A stretch of DNA of 64,000 bases from NCBI RefSeq assembly GCF_009834185.1, contig NZ_CP047173.1, positions 1,798,001 through 1,862,000 of the forward strand, read 5' to 3'. The stretch comes from Rathayibacter sp. VKM Ac-2760. GTDB taxonomy: Bacteria > Actinomycetota > Actinomycetes > Actinomycetales > Microbacteriaceae. Numbering within the stretch: the first letter of the stretch is position 1; each line of letters opens with the position of its first letter. The translations under genes were made by a program, and so were the position numbers. Shown in pieces: positions 25,772 through 37,320 of the stretch. The notes beneath the pieces are model-generated. The model was not told where the DNA came from. It did not search any database and saw only the letters and a program-made list of their open reading frames with translations.

Positions 25772-27454
25772 ATGACCTCCGATCCCTCTCGCGTGCCCAC
25801 CGCCGTCGATCTGGTCGCCGAGCGGTGGGTCGACACCCTCGTCGAGCTCGAGCCCGTCCTCGGCACCTCGATCGGCCGGGCCGAGGCGAACCGGCGGCTC
25901 GGCGACCTGTCGCCGGAGGGCCTCGAGCGCTCCCGCGCCGCGACGGCCGCCGCCCTCGCCGAGCTCGAGTCCGCCGTGCCGGTCGACGCCGTCGACGCGG
26001 TCACCGTCGCGGACCTCGGCGCCGACCTCCGGCTCTCGCTCGAGGCGCACGAGGCAGGGCTTCCTCTGCGCGACCTCAACGTGATCGCGTCCCCCGCGCA
26101 GGAGCTCCGCGACGTCTTCGACCTGATGCCGACCGACTCGGTGGGCGACTGGGAGGACGTCGCCGAGCGGCTGCATGCCGTGCCGGCCGCTCTCGCCGGC
26201 TACGCCGAGACGCTCCGGGCGGGCATCGGTGCCGGAGTGACGCCCGCGCGCCGCCAGGTGGGGCTCGTCGCCGAGCAGGCCGAGACCCTCGCCGGTGCGC
26301 GCGGGTTCTTCGCTGCGCTGGCCGCGGACGCCGCTCCGGCCACCGGCTCCCTGCCCGCGTCCCTCTCGCTGCGACTCGAGGAGGGCGCCCGGCGTGCCGC
26401 TGCAGCGTACGGCGGGCTCGCCGCCTTCCTCCGCACCGAGCTCGCCCCCGCGGCGACGGAGCAGGACGCGGTCGGTCGCGAGCACTACGCGCTGCAGTCG
26501 CGCCGCTTCCTCGGCGCCGTCGTCGACCTCGACGAGACCTACGAGTGGGGGATCGAGGAGCTCGCGCGGATGACCGCCGAGCAGGAGGCGATCGCCCGGG
26601 AGATCCAGCCCGGCGCCTCGGTCGCCGAGGCGATCGCGCACCTGGACACCGACCCGTCCCGCACGCTGCACGGCGTCGACGCCCTCCAGCGCTGGATGCA
26701 GGAGACGAGCGACCGCGCCGTCCGCGAGCTCGCCGGCACCGCCTTCGACATCCCCGACGAGCTCCGCCGCCTGGAGTGCCGGATCGCGCCGACCCAGGAG
26801 GGCGGCATCTACTACACCGGGCCGAGCGACGACTTCTCCCGCCCCGGCCGGATGTGGTGGTCGGTGCCCCCGGGCGTCACCGAGTTCGCCACCTGGCGCG
26901 AGCTGACGACCGTCTACCACGAGGGCGTCCCCGGCCACCACCTGCAGGTGGGGCAGGCCGTCCACAACCGTGCGAGCCTCAACACCTGGCGCCGCCAGCT
27001 CGCCGGCAGCTCGGGCCACGCCGAGGGCTGGGCGCTCTACGCGGAGCGCCTGATGGAGCGGTTCGGCTACCTCGACGACCCGGCCGACCGCCTGGGCATG
27101 CTCGACGGTCAGCGGATGCGTGCGGCCCGCGTCGTGATCGACATCGGGGTGCACCTGCAGAAGCGGATGCCCGGCTCGACCGACGTCTGGACCGCCGAGT
27201 CCGCCCTCGCGTTCCTCCGCGCGAACGTCAACATGGACGACGCGTTCGTCCGCTTCGAGGTGAACCGCTACCTCGGCTGGCCCGGCCAGGCTCCGTCCTA
27301 CAAGATCGGCCAGCGGATCTGGGAGGAGCTGCGCGACGAGGCGAGCGCCCGCGAGGGCGCCGGCTTCTCGCTCGCCGGATTCCACCGTCGCGCACTCGAT
27401 CTGGGCGGCGTCGGGCTCGACACCCTGCGCGCGAGCCTCGCCGGCGGCTCCTGA
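25772..27454 (+). CDS. DUF885 family protein, putative zinc metallopeptidase
   Basis: This 560-residue protein of the DUF885 family has a zinc-peptidase signature HEGVPGHHLQ (about residues 389-398), in the extended HExxGHH form of this family. A downstream GHAEGWALYAERLM segment supplies the likely third ligand. The rest is mostly helical, with no signal peptide, so a cytoplasmic carboxypeptidase- or oligopeptidase-like role is expected. Members are widespread in actinobacteria but poorly studied. It sits between polA and rpsA, each with its own promoter, so no operon partner is indicated. Confidence 0.88.
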   Translation: MTSDPSRVPTAVDLVAERWVDTLVELEPVLGTSIGRAEANRRLGDLSPEGLERSRAATAAALAELESAVPVDAVDAVTVADLGADLRLSLEAHEAGLPLRDLNVIASPAQELRDVFDLMPTDSVGDWEDVAERLHAVPAALAGYAETLRAGIGAGVTPARRQVGLVAEQAETLAGARGFFAALAADAAPATGSLPASLSLRLEEGARRAAAAYGGLAAFLRTELAPAATEQDAVGREHYALQSRRFLGAVVDLDETYEWGIEELARMTAEQEAIAREIQPGASVAEAIAHLDTDPSRTLHGVDALQRWMQETSDRAVRELAGTAFDIPDELRRLECRIAPTQEGGIYYTGPSDDFSRPGRMWWSVPPGVTEFATWRELTTVYHEGVPGHHLQVGQAVHNRASLNTWRRQLAGSSGHAEGWALYAERLMERFGYLDDPADRLGMLDGQRMRAARVVIDIGVHLQKRMPGSTDVWTAESALAFLRANVNMDDAFVRFEVNRYLGWPGQAPSYKIGQRIWEELRDEASAREGAGFSLAGFHRRALDLGGVGLDTLRASLAGGS

Positions 27455-27497
27455 CCGACGGGATCCGCCAGGACGCGCGGAACGACGCCCGTCGAGA

Positions 27498-27527
27498 TTG
27501 CTCTCGCCGTCCCGGATTCGATAGTCT
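27498..27527 (+). promoter_or_regulatory. rpsA promoter
   Basis: TTGCTC (27498-27503), an 18-bp spacer and TAGTCT (27522-27527) predict a start near 27534. That leaves a 180-nt leader before the ATG at 27714, which is long for this window. Confidence 0.55.
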
Positions 27528-27713
27528 GGAACGTCACATTCGTGGCGCCGCCGTGCCCACGGTGCGCGACGAGGTCCAGGATCACGGTCCCGGACGTCGG
27601 AGCACTCCCGGGTCGCGGCATCCCCATCACTCCGCAGCGGTCACCACCGCGTCACGCCGCAGGGCGTGTCGGTGCCCGCCGCCCGATACCCATCCATCCT
27701 GGAGCATCCCTTA

Positions 27714-29174
27714 ATGACAACCGCAACGACCGAAAAGGCAACCAAGCAGGTCGCGATCAACGACATCGGGTCTGCTGAAGACTTTCTTGCCGCGGTCGAA
27801 AAGACTCTGAAGTTCTTCAACGACGGAGACCTCATCGAAGGCACCGTCGTGAAGATCGACCGCGACGAGGTCCTCCTCGACGTCGGTTACAAGACCGAGG
27901 GCGTCATCCCCTCGCGTGAGCTCTCCATCAAGCACGACGTCGACCCCTCCGAGGTCGTCAACGTGGGCGACAGCGTCGAAGCCCTCGTCCTGCAGAAGGA
28001 GGACAAGGAGGGTCGCCTGATCCTCTCCAAGAAGCGTGCGCAGTACGAGCGCGCGTGGGGCGACGTCGAGAAGATCAAGGAGTCCGACGGTGTCGTCACC
28101 GGTTCGGTCATCGAGGTCGTCAAGGGCGGGCTCATCGTCGACATCGGCCTCCGCGGCTTCCTCCCCGCCTCGCTCATCGAGCTGCGCCGCGTCCGCGACC
28201 TCACGCCGTACCTCGGCCAGGAGATCGAGGCGAAGATCCTCGAGCTCGACAAGAACCGCAACAACGTGGTCCTGTCGCGTCGCGCGCTCCTCGAGCAGAC
28301 GCAGTCCGAGAGCCGTACCACGTTCCTGAACAACCTGCACAAGGGTCAGGTCCGCAAGGGCGTCGTGTCCTCGATCGTCAACTTCGGTGCGTTCGTCGAC
28401 CTCGGCGGCGTCGACGGTCTCGTCCACGTCTCCGAGCTCTCCTGGAAGCACATCGAGCACGCCTCCGAGGTCGTCGAGGTCGGCCAGGAGGTCACCGTCG
28501 AGATCCTCGAGGTCGACCTCGACCGCGAGCGCGTGTCGCTCTCGCTCAAGGCGACGCAGGAGGACCCGTGGCAGGTCTTCGCCCGCACCCACGCGATCGG
28601 TCAGGTCGCCCCGGGCAAGGTCACGAAGCTGGTCCCGTTCGGTGCCTTCGTCCGCGTCGCGGACGGCATCGAGGGCCTCGTCCACATCTCCGAGCTCTCG
28701 GGCAAGCACGTCGAGCTCGCCGAGCAGGTCGTCTCGGTCGGTGAAGAGGTGTTCGTCAAGGTCATCGACATCGACCTCGACCGCCGCCGCATCTCGCTCT
28801 CGCTCAAGCAGGCGAACGAGAACGTCGACCCCGAGGGCACCGAGTTCGACCCGGCGCTCTACGGCATGGCCACCGAGTACGACGACCAGGGGAACTACAA
28901 GTACCCCGACGGCTTCGACCCGGAGACCAACGAGTGGCGCGAGGGCTTCGAGTCGCAGCGCGAGGCCTGGGAGCAGGACTACGCCGCGGCGCAGGCCCGC
29001 TGGGAGGCCCACAAGGCCCAGGTCGCCAAGTCGCAGGAGGAGGCCGCCACGGTCTCCGAGGGCGTCTCGGTCGGCGGCGGCTTCACCAACACCGAGTCGG
29101 CTGCCGGCGGCGGAACCCTCGCCGACGACGAGTCGCTCGCCGCACTGCGCGAGAAGCTGTCCTCCAACAACTGA
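27714..29174 (+). CDS. rpsA: 30S ribosomal protein S1
   Basis: This 486-residue protein has four S1 RNA-binding repeats: starting near residues 35 (GDLIEGTVVKIDRDEVLLDVG), 120 (VVTGSVIEVVKGGLIVDIG), 205 (KGVVSSIVNFGAFVDLG) and 292 (PGKVTKLVPFGAFVRVA). An acidic, Gln/Ala-rich tail of about 115 residues follows. Actinobacterial S1 proteins usually have this four-repeat form rather than six. S1 helps load mRNA on the 30S subunit. The ATG at 27714 follows GGAG at 27701. The upstream in-frame ATG at 27666 is rejected as it would add 16 residues not in the family. Codon use is strongly biased, as for a highly expressed gene. Confidence 0.97.
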   Translation: MTTATTEKATKQVAINDIGSAEDFLAAVEKTLKFFNDGDLIEGTVVKIDRDEVLLDVGYKTEGVIPSRELSIKHDVDPSEVVNVGDSVEALVLQKEDKEGRLILSKKRAQYERAWGDVEKIKESDGVVTGSVIEVVKGGLIVDIGLRGFLPASLIELRRVRDLTPYLGQEIEAKILELDKNRNNVVLSRRALLEQTQSESRTTFLNNLHKGQVRKGVVSSIVNFGAFVDLGGVDGLVHVSELSWKHIEHASEVVEVGQEVTVEILEVDLDRERVSLSLKATQEDPWQVFARTHAIGQVAPGKVTKLVPFGAFVRVADGIEGLVHISELSGKHVELAEQVVSVGEEVFVKVIDIDLDRRRISLSLKQANENVDPEGTEFDPALYGMATEYDDQGNYKYPDGFDPETNEWREGFESQREAWEQDYAAAQARWEAHKAQVAKSQEEAATVSEGVSVGGGFTNTESAAGGGTLADDESLAALREKLSSNN

Positions 29175-29189
29175 TCGCCATCCCCGTTC

Positions 29190-29221
29190 GAACGGCCGGT
29201 CCCCTCGGGGGCCGGCCGTTC
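29190..29221 (+). terminator. Terminator after rpsA
   Basis: A stem of about 15 bp with one G-T pair (GAACGGCCGG.. with ..CCGGCCGTTC) and a very short loop begins 16 bp after the rpsA stop. It is followed by the hairpin-element cluster of the rpsA-coaE gap. Confidence 0.75.
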
Positions 29222-29243
29222 GGCGTTGCCGGCCCGATCGCGG

Positions 29244-29279
29244 GGTCTCGATACGCCCCTCCGGGGCTACTCGACCAGC
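29244..29279 (-). repeat. Interspersed hairpin element, copy 3
   Basis: This 36-bp element reads GGTCTCGATACGCC ... GGCTACTCGACCAGC on the plus strand, the inverse of the copies at 5733 and 5956. The core stem is GCCCC-TCC-GGGGC. Both sides of the stem differ from copy 1, yet pairing is kept. Confidence 0.75.
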
Positions 29280-29327
29280 AAGGGCCGCCCCTCTGGGGCG
29301 ACGCGACCAGCGAGGGGGGCCGCCCTT

Positions 29328-29365
29328 GCTGATCGAGTAGCCCGCGCAGCGGGCGTATCGAGATC
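29328..29365 (+). repeat. Interspersed hairpin element, copy 4
   Basis: This 38-bp copy begins GCTGATCGAGTAG and ends CGTATCGAGATC. The core is GCCCGC-GCA-GCGGGC, one base pair longer than in copy 1. It lies head-on to copies 3 and 5 on either side, so the three alternate in orientation. Confidence 0.75.
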
Positions 29366-29385
29366 CGCCCCCGTAGGGACGCGTA

Positions 29386-29421
29386 GGTCTCGATACGCCC
29401 CTCCGGGGCTACTCGACCAGC
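29386..29421 (-). repeat. Interspersed hairpin element, copy 5
   Basis: This is identical to the copy at 29244-29279. A degenerate unit (GCCCCTCCGGGGC flanked by AGCAAGGGCA on both sides) continues to about 29463. The 321-bp rpsA-coaE gap therefore holds a terminator, three full elements and one decayed element, with no gene. Confidence 0.75.
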
Positions 29422-29483
29422 AAGGGCAGCCCCTCCGGGGCTCCTCGTTCAGCAAGGGCAGCCCGGCCCCGAGTGCCGCTGGC

Positions 29484-29489
29484 TAGGCT
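29484..29489 (+). promoter_or_regulatory. -10 element, leaderless coaE gene
   Basis: TAGGCT ends 6 nt before the GTG at 29496. No Shine-Dalgarno sequence is present. Confidence 0.5.
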
Positions 29490-29495
29490 TGCCGG

Positions 29496-30098
29496 GTGCA
29501 TCTCGCAGCCCTCACCGGAGGCATCGCCTCGGGCAAGTCCACCGTCGCCCGCCGCCTAGCCGAGCACGGGGCGGTCGTCGTCGACGCCGACCGGCTCGCC
29601 CGGGAGGTGGTCGAGCCGGGGGAGCCCGCGCTAGCCGCGATCGCCGAGCGGTTCGGCCCCGCCGTCCTCCGCGCCGACGGCTCGCTCGACCGGGCCGCGC
29701 TGGGCGCCGTGATCTTCTCCGACCCCGCCGCCCGCCAGGATCTGAACGCCATCACGCACCCGGCGGTGTCGCTCCGCTCGCAGGAGCTGTTCGCTGCGGC
29801 GGCGTCCGCCGATCCGCACGCGGTCGTCGTCTACGACGTCCCGCTGCTCGCGGAGTCGCGGGGCGCGGGGGAGTTCGACGAGGTGATCGTGGTCCACGCC
29901 CCCCGGGAGGCGCGCGTCGAGCGGCTGATCGCGCTGCGGGGGATGACCGAGGCGGAGGCCCGCGCGCGCGTGGGCGCCCAGGCGAGCGACGAGGAGCGGC
30001 TCGCCCTCGCGGACGCGGTGATCGACGCCTCGGGCGCGCTGGACGAGACGCTCGCGCAGACGGATGCGCTGTGGGAGCGGCTGCGCCGCCGCTCCTGA
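29496..30098 (+). CDS. coaE: Dephospho-CoA kinase
   Basis: This 200-residue kinase phosphorylates dephospho-CoA at the ribose 3' position, the last step of CoA synthesis. The P-loop GGIASGKST is at residues 8-16, DADRLAREVV follows near 31-40, and ITHPAVSLRSQE and YDVPLLAES are the CoA-domain and lid signatures. Length matches the single-domain enzyme; mycobacterial CoaE carries an extra C-terminal domain that is absent here. rpsA-coaE-uvrB is a conserved actinobacterial order. Confidence 0.95.
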   Translation: MHLAALTGGIASGKSTVARRLAEHGAVVVDADRLAREVVEPGEPALAAIAERFGPAVLRADGSLDRAALGAVIFSDPAARQDLNAITHPAVSLRSQELFAAAASADPHAVVVYDVPLLAESRGAGEFDEVIVVHAPREARVERLIALRGMTEAEARARVGAQASDEERLALADAVIDASGALDETLAQTDALWERLRRRS

Positions 30099-30150
30099 CC
30101 AGGCCCGTTCGCCGTCGGCGCAGGCCCACCCCGATGTCGGTGGTCGCGGT

Positions 30151-30156
30151 TACGCT
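30151..30156 (+). promoter_or_regulatory. -10 element, leaderless uvrB gene
   Basis: TACGCT ends 6 nt before the ATG at 30163. The exact spacing supports that start over longer in-frame alternatives. Confidence 0.5.
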
Positions 30157-30162
30157 TCGACC

Positions 30163-32229
30163 ATGGAGCCAACCCGTGCCGTGCACCCCTTCGAGGTCAT
30201 CAGCGAATACCAGCCGAGCGGCGACCAGCCGGGGGCGATCGCCGATCTGAGCGCCCGGATCAACGCCGGCGAGACCGACGTGGTCCTCCTCGGCGCCACC
30301 GGCACCGGCAAGTCCGCGACGACCGCGTGGCTGGTCGAGGCGGTCCAGCGGCCCACGCTCGTCCTCGCGCACAACAAGACGCTCGCCGCGCAGCTCGCGA
30401 ACGAGTTCCGCGAGCTCTTCCCCAACAACGCCGTCGAGTACTTCGTCTCCTACTACGACTACTACCAGCCCGAGGCCTACGTCCCGCAGACGGACACCTT
30501 CATCGAGAAGGACAGCTCGGTCAACGCCGAGGTCGAGCGCCTGCGCCACTCCACCACGAACTCGCTGCTCAGCCGGCGCGACGTCATCGTGGTCTCGACC
30601 GTCTCCTGCATCTACGGCCTCGGCCAGCCCGAGCAGTACCTCGAGGCGATGGTCGCGCTCCAGGTCGGCCAGCGGGTCGACCGCGACCGCCTGATCCGCA
30701 AGTTCGTCTCGATGCAGTACGCCCGCAACGACGTCGACTTCGCCCGCGGCACCTTCCGGGTCCGCGGCGACACCATCGAGATCATCCCGATGTACGAGGA
30801 GCTCGCCATCCGGATCGAGATGTTCGGCGACGAGATCGAGGCGCTCTACACGCTGCACCCGCTCACCGGGAACGTCGTGAAGAAGCTCGAGTCCGTCTCC
30901 GTCTTCCCCGGCTCGCACTACGTCGCCAGCCAGGACGTCATGCACCGCGCCATCGACACCATCCAGCAGGAGCTCGAGGTCCGCCTGGCCGACCTCGAGA
31001 AGCAGAACAAGCTCCTCGAGGCGCAGCGCCTGCGGATGCGCACCACGTTCGACCTCGAGATGATGCAGCAGATCGGCTTCTGCTCCGGCATCGAGAACTA
31101 CTCGCGCCACATCGACGGCCGCGAGTCCGGTGAGGCGCCGCACTGCCTGCTCGACTACTTCCCCGACGACTTCCTCGTCGTCATCGACGAGTCGCACGTC
31201 ACCGTGCCGCAGATCGGCGCGATGTACGAGGGCGACGCCTCGCGCAAGCGCACCCTGGTCGAGCACGGCTTCCGGCTGCCCTCGGCGATGGACAACCGCC
31301 CGCTGAAGTGGGAGGAGTTCAAGGGCCGCGTCGGCCAGACCGTCTACCTCTCGGCCACCCCCGGCCGCTACGAGATGGGGATCGCCGACGGCATCGTCGA
31401 GCAGATCATCCGCCCGACCGGCCTGATCGACCCCGAGATCGTCGTCAAGCCGACCAAGGGCCAGATCGACGACCTGCTCGAGGAGATCAAGCTCCGCACC
31501 GAGCGCGACGAGCGCGTGCTCGTCACGACCCTCACCAAGCGGATGGCGGAGGAGCTCACCGACTTCCTCACCGAGGCCGGGGTCCGGGTGCGCTACCTGC
31601 ACTCCGACGTCGACACGCTCCGCCGGGTCGAGCTGCTCTCCGAGCTGCGCGCCGGCGTCTACGACGTCCTCGTCGGCATCAACCTCCTCCGCGAGGGCCT
31701 CGACCTGCCCGAGGTGTCGCTCGTCGCGATCCTCGACGCCGACAAGGAGGGCTTCCTCCGCTCGTCGACCTCGCTCATCCAGACCATCGGCCGTGCCGCG
31801 CGCAACGTCTCGGGCGAGGTGCACATGTACGCGGACAAGATGACCGACTCGATGAGGCTCGCCATCGACGAGACCGACCGTCGCCGCGAGAAGCAGGTCG
31901 CCTACAACCTCGACCACGGGATCGACCCGACGCCGCTGCGCAAGAAGATCGCCGACATCACCGACGCGCTCGCTCGCGAGGGCGCCGACACGGCGAAGCT
32001 CCTGGCCGGCCGCGACGCGAAGAAGAAGAGCCCGACGCCGAACCTGCGCCGCCAGGGTCTCGCCGCGAACGGCGGCAACGACCTCGAGGCGATCATCGCC
32101 GACCTCAACGGGCAGATGCTCCAGGCCGCCGGCGAGCTGAAGTTCGAGCTCGCGGCGCGCCTGCGCGACGAGGTCTCCGAGCTCAAGCGCGAGCTGCGGC
32201 AGATGGAGAAGGCCGGGCACCTGTCCTGA
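30163..32229 (+). CDS. uvrB: Excinuclease ABC subunit B
   Basis: This 688-residue damage-verification helicase is part of UvrABC. It has Walker A GATGTGKS (about residues 44-51), the beta-hairpin region YYDYYQPEAYVPQTDTFIEK (about 98-117), VIDESHVTVPQI as motif II, and SATPG. Motif VI is QTIGRAARN. A C-terminal UVR motif (AAGELKFELAARLRDEVSELKREL, about 650-673) binds UvrA or UvrC. Length and order are standard. The start at 30163 agrees with both the family N terminus and the -10 element. It lies 64 bp after coaE and has its own predicted promoter. Confidence 0.97.
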   Translation: MEPTRAVHPFEVISEYQPSGDQPGAIADLSARINAGETDVVLLGATGTGKSATTAWLVEAVQRPTLVLAHNKTLAAQLANEFRELFPNNAVEYFVSYYDYYQPEAYVPQTDTFIEKDSSVNAEVERLRHSTTNSLLSRRDVIVVSTVSCIYGLGQPEQYLEAMVALQVGQRVDRDRLIRKFVSMQYARNDVDFARGTFRVRGDTIEIIPMYEELAIRIEMFGDEIEALYTLHPLTGNVVKKLESVSVFPGSHYVASQDVMHRAIDTIQQELEVRLADLEKQNKLLEAQRLRMRTTFDLEMMQQIGFCSGIENYSRHIDGRESGEAPHCLLDYFPDDFLVVIDESHVTVPQIGAMYEGDASRKRTLVEHGFRLPSAMDNRPLKWEEFKGRVGQTVYLSATPGRYEMGIADGIVEQIIRPTGLIDPEIVVKPTKGQIDDLLEEIKLRTERDERVLVTTLTKRMAEELTDFLTEAGVRVRYLHSDVDTLRRVELLSELRAGVYDVLVGINLLREGLDLPEVSLVAILDADKEGFLRSSTSLIQTIGRAARNVSGEVHMYADKMTDSMRLAIDETDRRREKQVAYNLDHGIDPTPLRKKIADITDALAREGADTAKLLAGRDAKKKSPTPNLRRQGLAANGGNDLEAIIADLNGQMLQAAGELKFELAARLRDEVSELKRELRQMEKAGHLS

Positions 32230-32236
32230 CCGCAGT

Positions 32237-32258
32237 GGCCGGCCCACGCGGGCCGGCC
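32237..32258 (+). terminator. Hairpin after uvrB
   Basis: A perfect 9-bp stem GGCCGGCCC/GGGCCGGCC with an ACGC loop starts 7 bp after the uvrB stop. It is probably a terminator, as uvrA has its own promoter. Confidence 0.6.
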
Positions 32259-32347
32259 CGCCCGTGCGGGTGCACTCCTCCGGCGCAAGTCACGGGGAGA
32301 AGGATCAGCGGCCAGCGAACGCCCCGGGCGATGTCGGTGGCTCCGCA

Positions 32348-32353
32348 TACACT
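32348..32353 (+). promoter_or_regulatory. -10 element, leaderless uvrA gene
   Basis: TACACT ends 6 nt before the GTG at 32360 and fixes that start over the earlier in-frame ATG at 32264. No LexA box was recognised. Confidence 0.5.
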
Positions 32354-32359
32354 TTCGAG

Positions 32360-35281
<2,922 letters not shown>

Positions 35282-35345
35282 GCCGGCTCGGGCAGCAGGG
35301 CGTGACCGGACGCCTCCGGCGGGTCGGGGGAGCGGCGGCGCGGGC

Positions 35346-37214
35346 ATGACGCAGACCGTCGACTTCCGGCCGAAGCCGGGCGAGATCCCGACCCTGCCGG
35401 GCGTCTACCGCTTCAAGGACGCCCGGGGCCGGGTGCTCTACGTGGGCAAGGCCAAGAACCTCCGGGCCCGGCTCAGCAACTACTTCGCGCCCCTGCCGAG
35501 CCTGCACGAGCGGACGCGGCGGATGGTCACCTCGGCGTCCGGAGTCGAGTGGACCGTCGTCGGCACCGACGTCGAGGCTCTGCAGCTCGAGTTCACCTGG
35601 ATCAACGAGTTCAATCCGCCCTTCAACGTCAAGTTCCGCGACGACAAGTCGTACCCGTACATGGCGGTGACCCTCGGCGACGAGGCGCCGCGGGTGATGG
35701 TGACGCGCAACTCCAAGATCCGCGGGGCCCGCTACTTCGGCCCGTACCCGAAGATCTGGGCGATCCACGAGACGATCGATCTGATGATCAAGGCGTTCCC
35801 GATCAGGACCTGCAACGACTCCAACTACAAGCGCGCGATGCAGAGCGGGAAGCCCTGCTTCGCCTCGCAGATCGGCCGCTGCGGCGGCCCGTGCTCGCAC
35901 CGGGTCACCTTCGCGGAGCACCGCGCGATCGTCGATCGCTTCGTCGCGTTCATGGGCAGTCACGACCGGAAAATGATCGGCGAGCTCGAGCGCGAGATGC
36001 GCGAGGCCGCCGAGGCGATGCAGTACGAGCGCGCCGGCAAGCTCCGCGACCAGGCCGCCGCGCTCGACGCGGTGCTGGCCAAGAGCGCCGTCGTGCTGAA
36101 GGACAACGTCGACGTCGACCTCTACGCGATCGTGCACGACGAGCTCGCCGCCTCGGTCCAGCAGTTCCGCGTGCGCGGCGGCCGCATCCGCGGCGAGCGC
36201 GGCTGGGTGGTCGACAAGGAGCTCGACATGAGCACCGCCGAGCTCGTCGACACGGCGCTCCAGGCGGCCTACGAGAGCGGCGACATCCCGCCGCGCGAGG
36301 TCGTCGTGCCCGAGCTGCCCGAGGACTCGGAGGCGCTCGAGGAGTGGCTGGGCGGCCTCCGCGGGGCGAACGTGCGCCTGCGCGCGGCCCAGCGCGGCGA
36401 CAAGGCGGCACTGCTCGAGACCGCGACGCAGAACGCCAAGCACTCGCTGATGCTCTACAAGACCCGCCGGTCCGCGGACTTCACCGCGCGCACCCAGGCT
36501 CTGGAGGACATCCGCGACGCACTCGGCATGGCCGAGGCTCCGCTCCGGATGGAGTGCTACGACGTCTCGCACCTCAGCGGCACCAACATCGTCGCGTCGA
36601 TGGTCGTCTTCGAGGACGGTCTGGTCCGGAAGGACCAGTACCGCCGCTTCTCGATCGCCGAGTCGACGGACGACACGGAGTCGCTGCACCAGGTGCTCAC
36701 CCGCCGCCTCGCCTACCTGAAGGAGCCGGCCGAGCCCGCCGAGATCGACCCGGAGACGGGCGAGGCCAAGCGGCGCAAGTTCTCCTACCCGCCGAACCTG
36801 CTGATCGTCGACGGCGGTCAGCCCCAGGTCGCGGCCGCCCAGCGGGCGCTCGACGAGTCGGGCGTCACGGGGATCACGCTCTGCGGCATCGCGAAGCGGC
36901 TCGAGGAGATCTGGCTGCCCGACTCGGACTTCCCGGTGATCCTGCCCCGCAACAGCGATGCGCTCTTCCTCTTCCAGCGGATCCGCGACGAGGCGCACCG
37001 CTTCGCGATCACCCACCAGCGCCAGCGCCGCAAGCGCGACATCTCCTCGCAGCTCGCCGAGATCCCCGGCCTCGGCGGCACCCGCGTCCGCGACCTGCTG
37101 AAGCACTTCGGCTCGGTCACCCGCCTGCGGGAGGCCAGCGACGCCGAGATCGCCGAGGTGAAGGGCATCGGGCCGACGCTCGCGGCCGCGATCCACGGGC
37201 ACCTGCATCCCTGA
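35346..37214 (+). CDS. uvrC: Excinuclease ABC subunit C
   Basis: This 622-residue nuclease makes both incisions in excision repair. The N-terminal GIY-YIG domain starts PTLPGVYRFKDARGRVLYVGKAKNLRARL (residues 16-44). Four cysteines follow in CFASQIGRCGGPC, then a UVR motif (AAEAMQYERAGKLRDQAAAL, near 222-241). An RNase H-like endonuclease domain with CYDVSHLSGTNIVASMVVFEDG (about 401-422) and a C-terminal helix-hairpin-helix pair (IPGLGGTRVRDLL, VKGIGPTLAAAI) complete it. Length is normal. It is probably read from the uvrA transcript, since no clear promoter is seen in the 64-bp gap. Confidence 0.97.
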   Translation: MTQTVDFRPKPGEIPTLPGVYRFKDARGRVLYVGKAKNLRARLSNYFAPLPSLHERTRRMVTSASGVEWTVVGTDVEALQLEFTWINEFNPPFNVKFRDDKSYPYMAVTLGDEAPRVMVTRNSKIRGARYFGPYPKIWAIHETIDLMIKAFPIRTCNDSNYKRAMQSGKPCFASQIGRCGGPCSHRVTFAEHRAIVDRFVAFMGSHDRKMIGELEREMREAAEAMQYERAGKLRDQAAALDAVLAKSAVVLKDNVDVDLYAIVHDELAASVQQFRVRGGRIRGERGWVVDKELDMSTAELVDTALQAAYESGDIPPREVVVPELPEDSEALEEWLGGLRGANVRLRAAQRGDKAALLETATQNAKHSLMLYKTRRSADFTARTQALEDIRDALGMAEAPLRMECYDVSHLSGTNIVASMVVFEDGLVRKDQYRRFSIAESTDDTESLHQVLTRRLAYLKEPAEPAEIDPETGEAKRRKFSYPPNLLIVDGGQPQVAAAQRALDESGVTGITLCGIAKRLEEIWLPDSDFPVILPRNSDALFLFQRIRDEAHRFAITHQRQRRKRDISSQLAEIPGLGGTRVRDLLKHFGSVTRLREASDAEIAEVKGIGPTLAAAIHGHLHP

Positions 37215-37255
37215 GGCACCGCCCACCGCCGGGTGCTCCGCCCAGGGCCACGCCC

Positions 37256-37261
37256 TAGGCT
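37256..37261 (+). promoter_or_regulatory. Possible -10 element for rapZ-whiA
   Basis: TAGGCT predicts a start near 37268 and a leader of about 53 nt before the rapZ ATG at 37321. No clear -35 is visible. Confidence 0.4.
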
Positions 37262-37320
37262 GGAAGCCCGCCCTCCCCGAAGGAGGGTCCGCGACCACAC
37301 CACACGAGCACGGAGACCCC

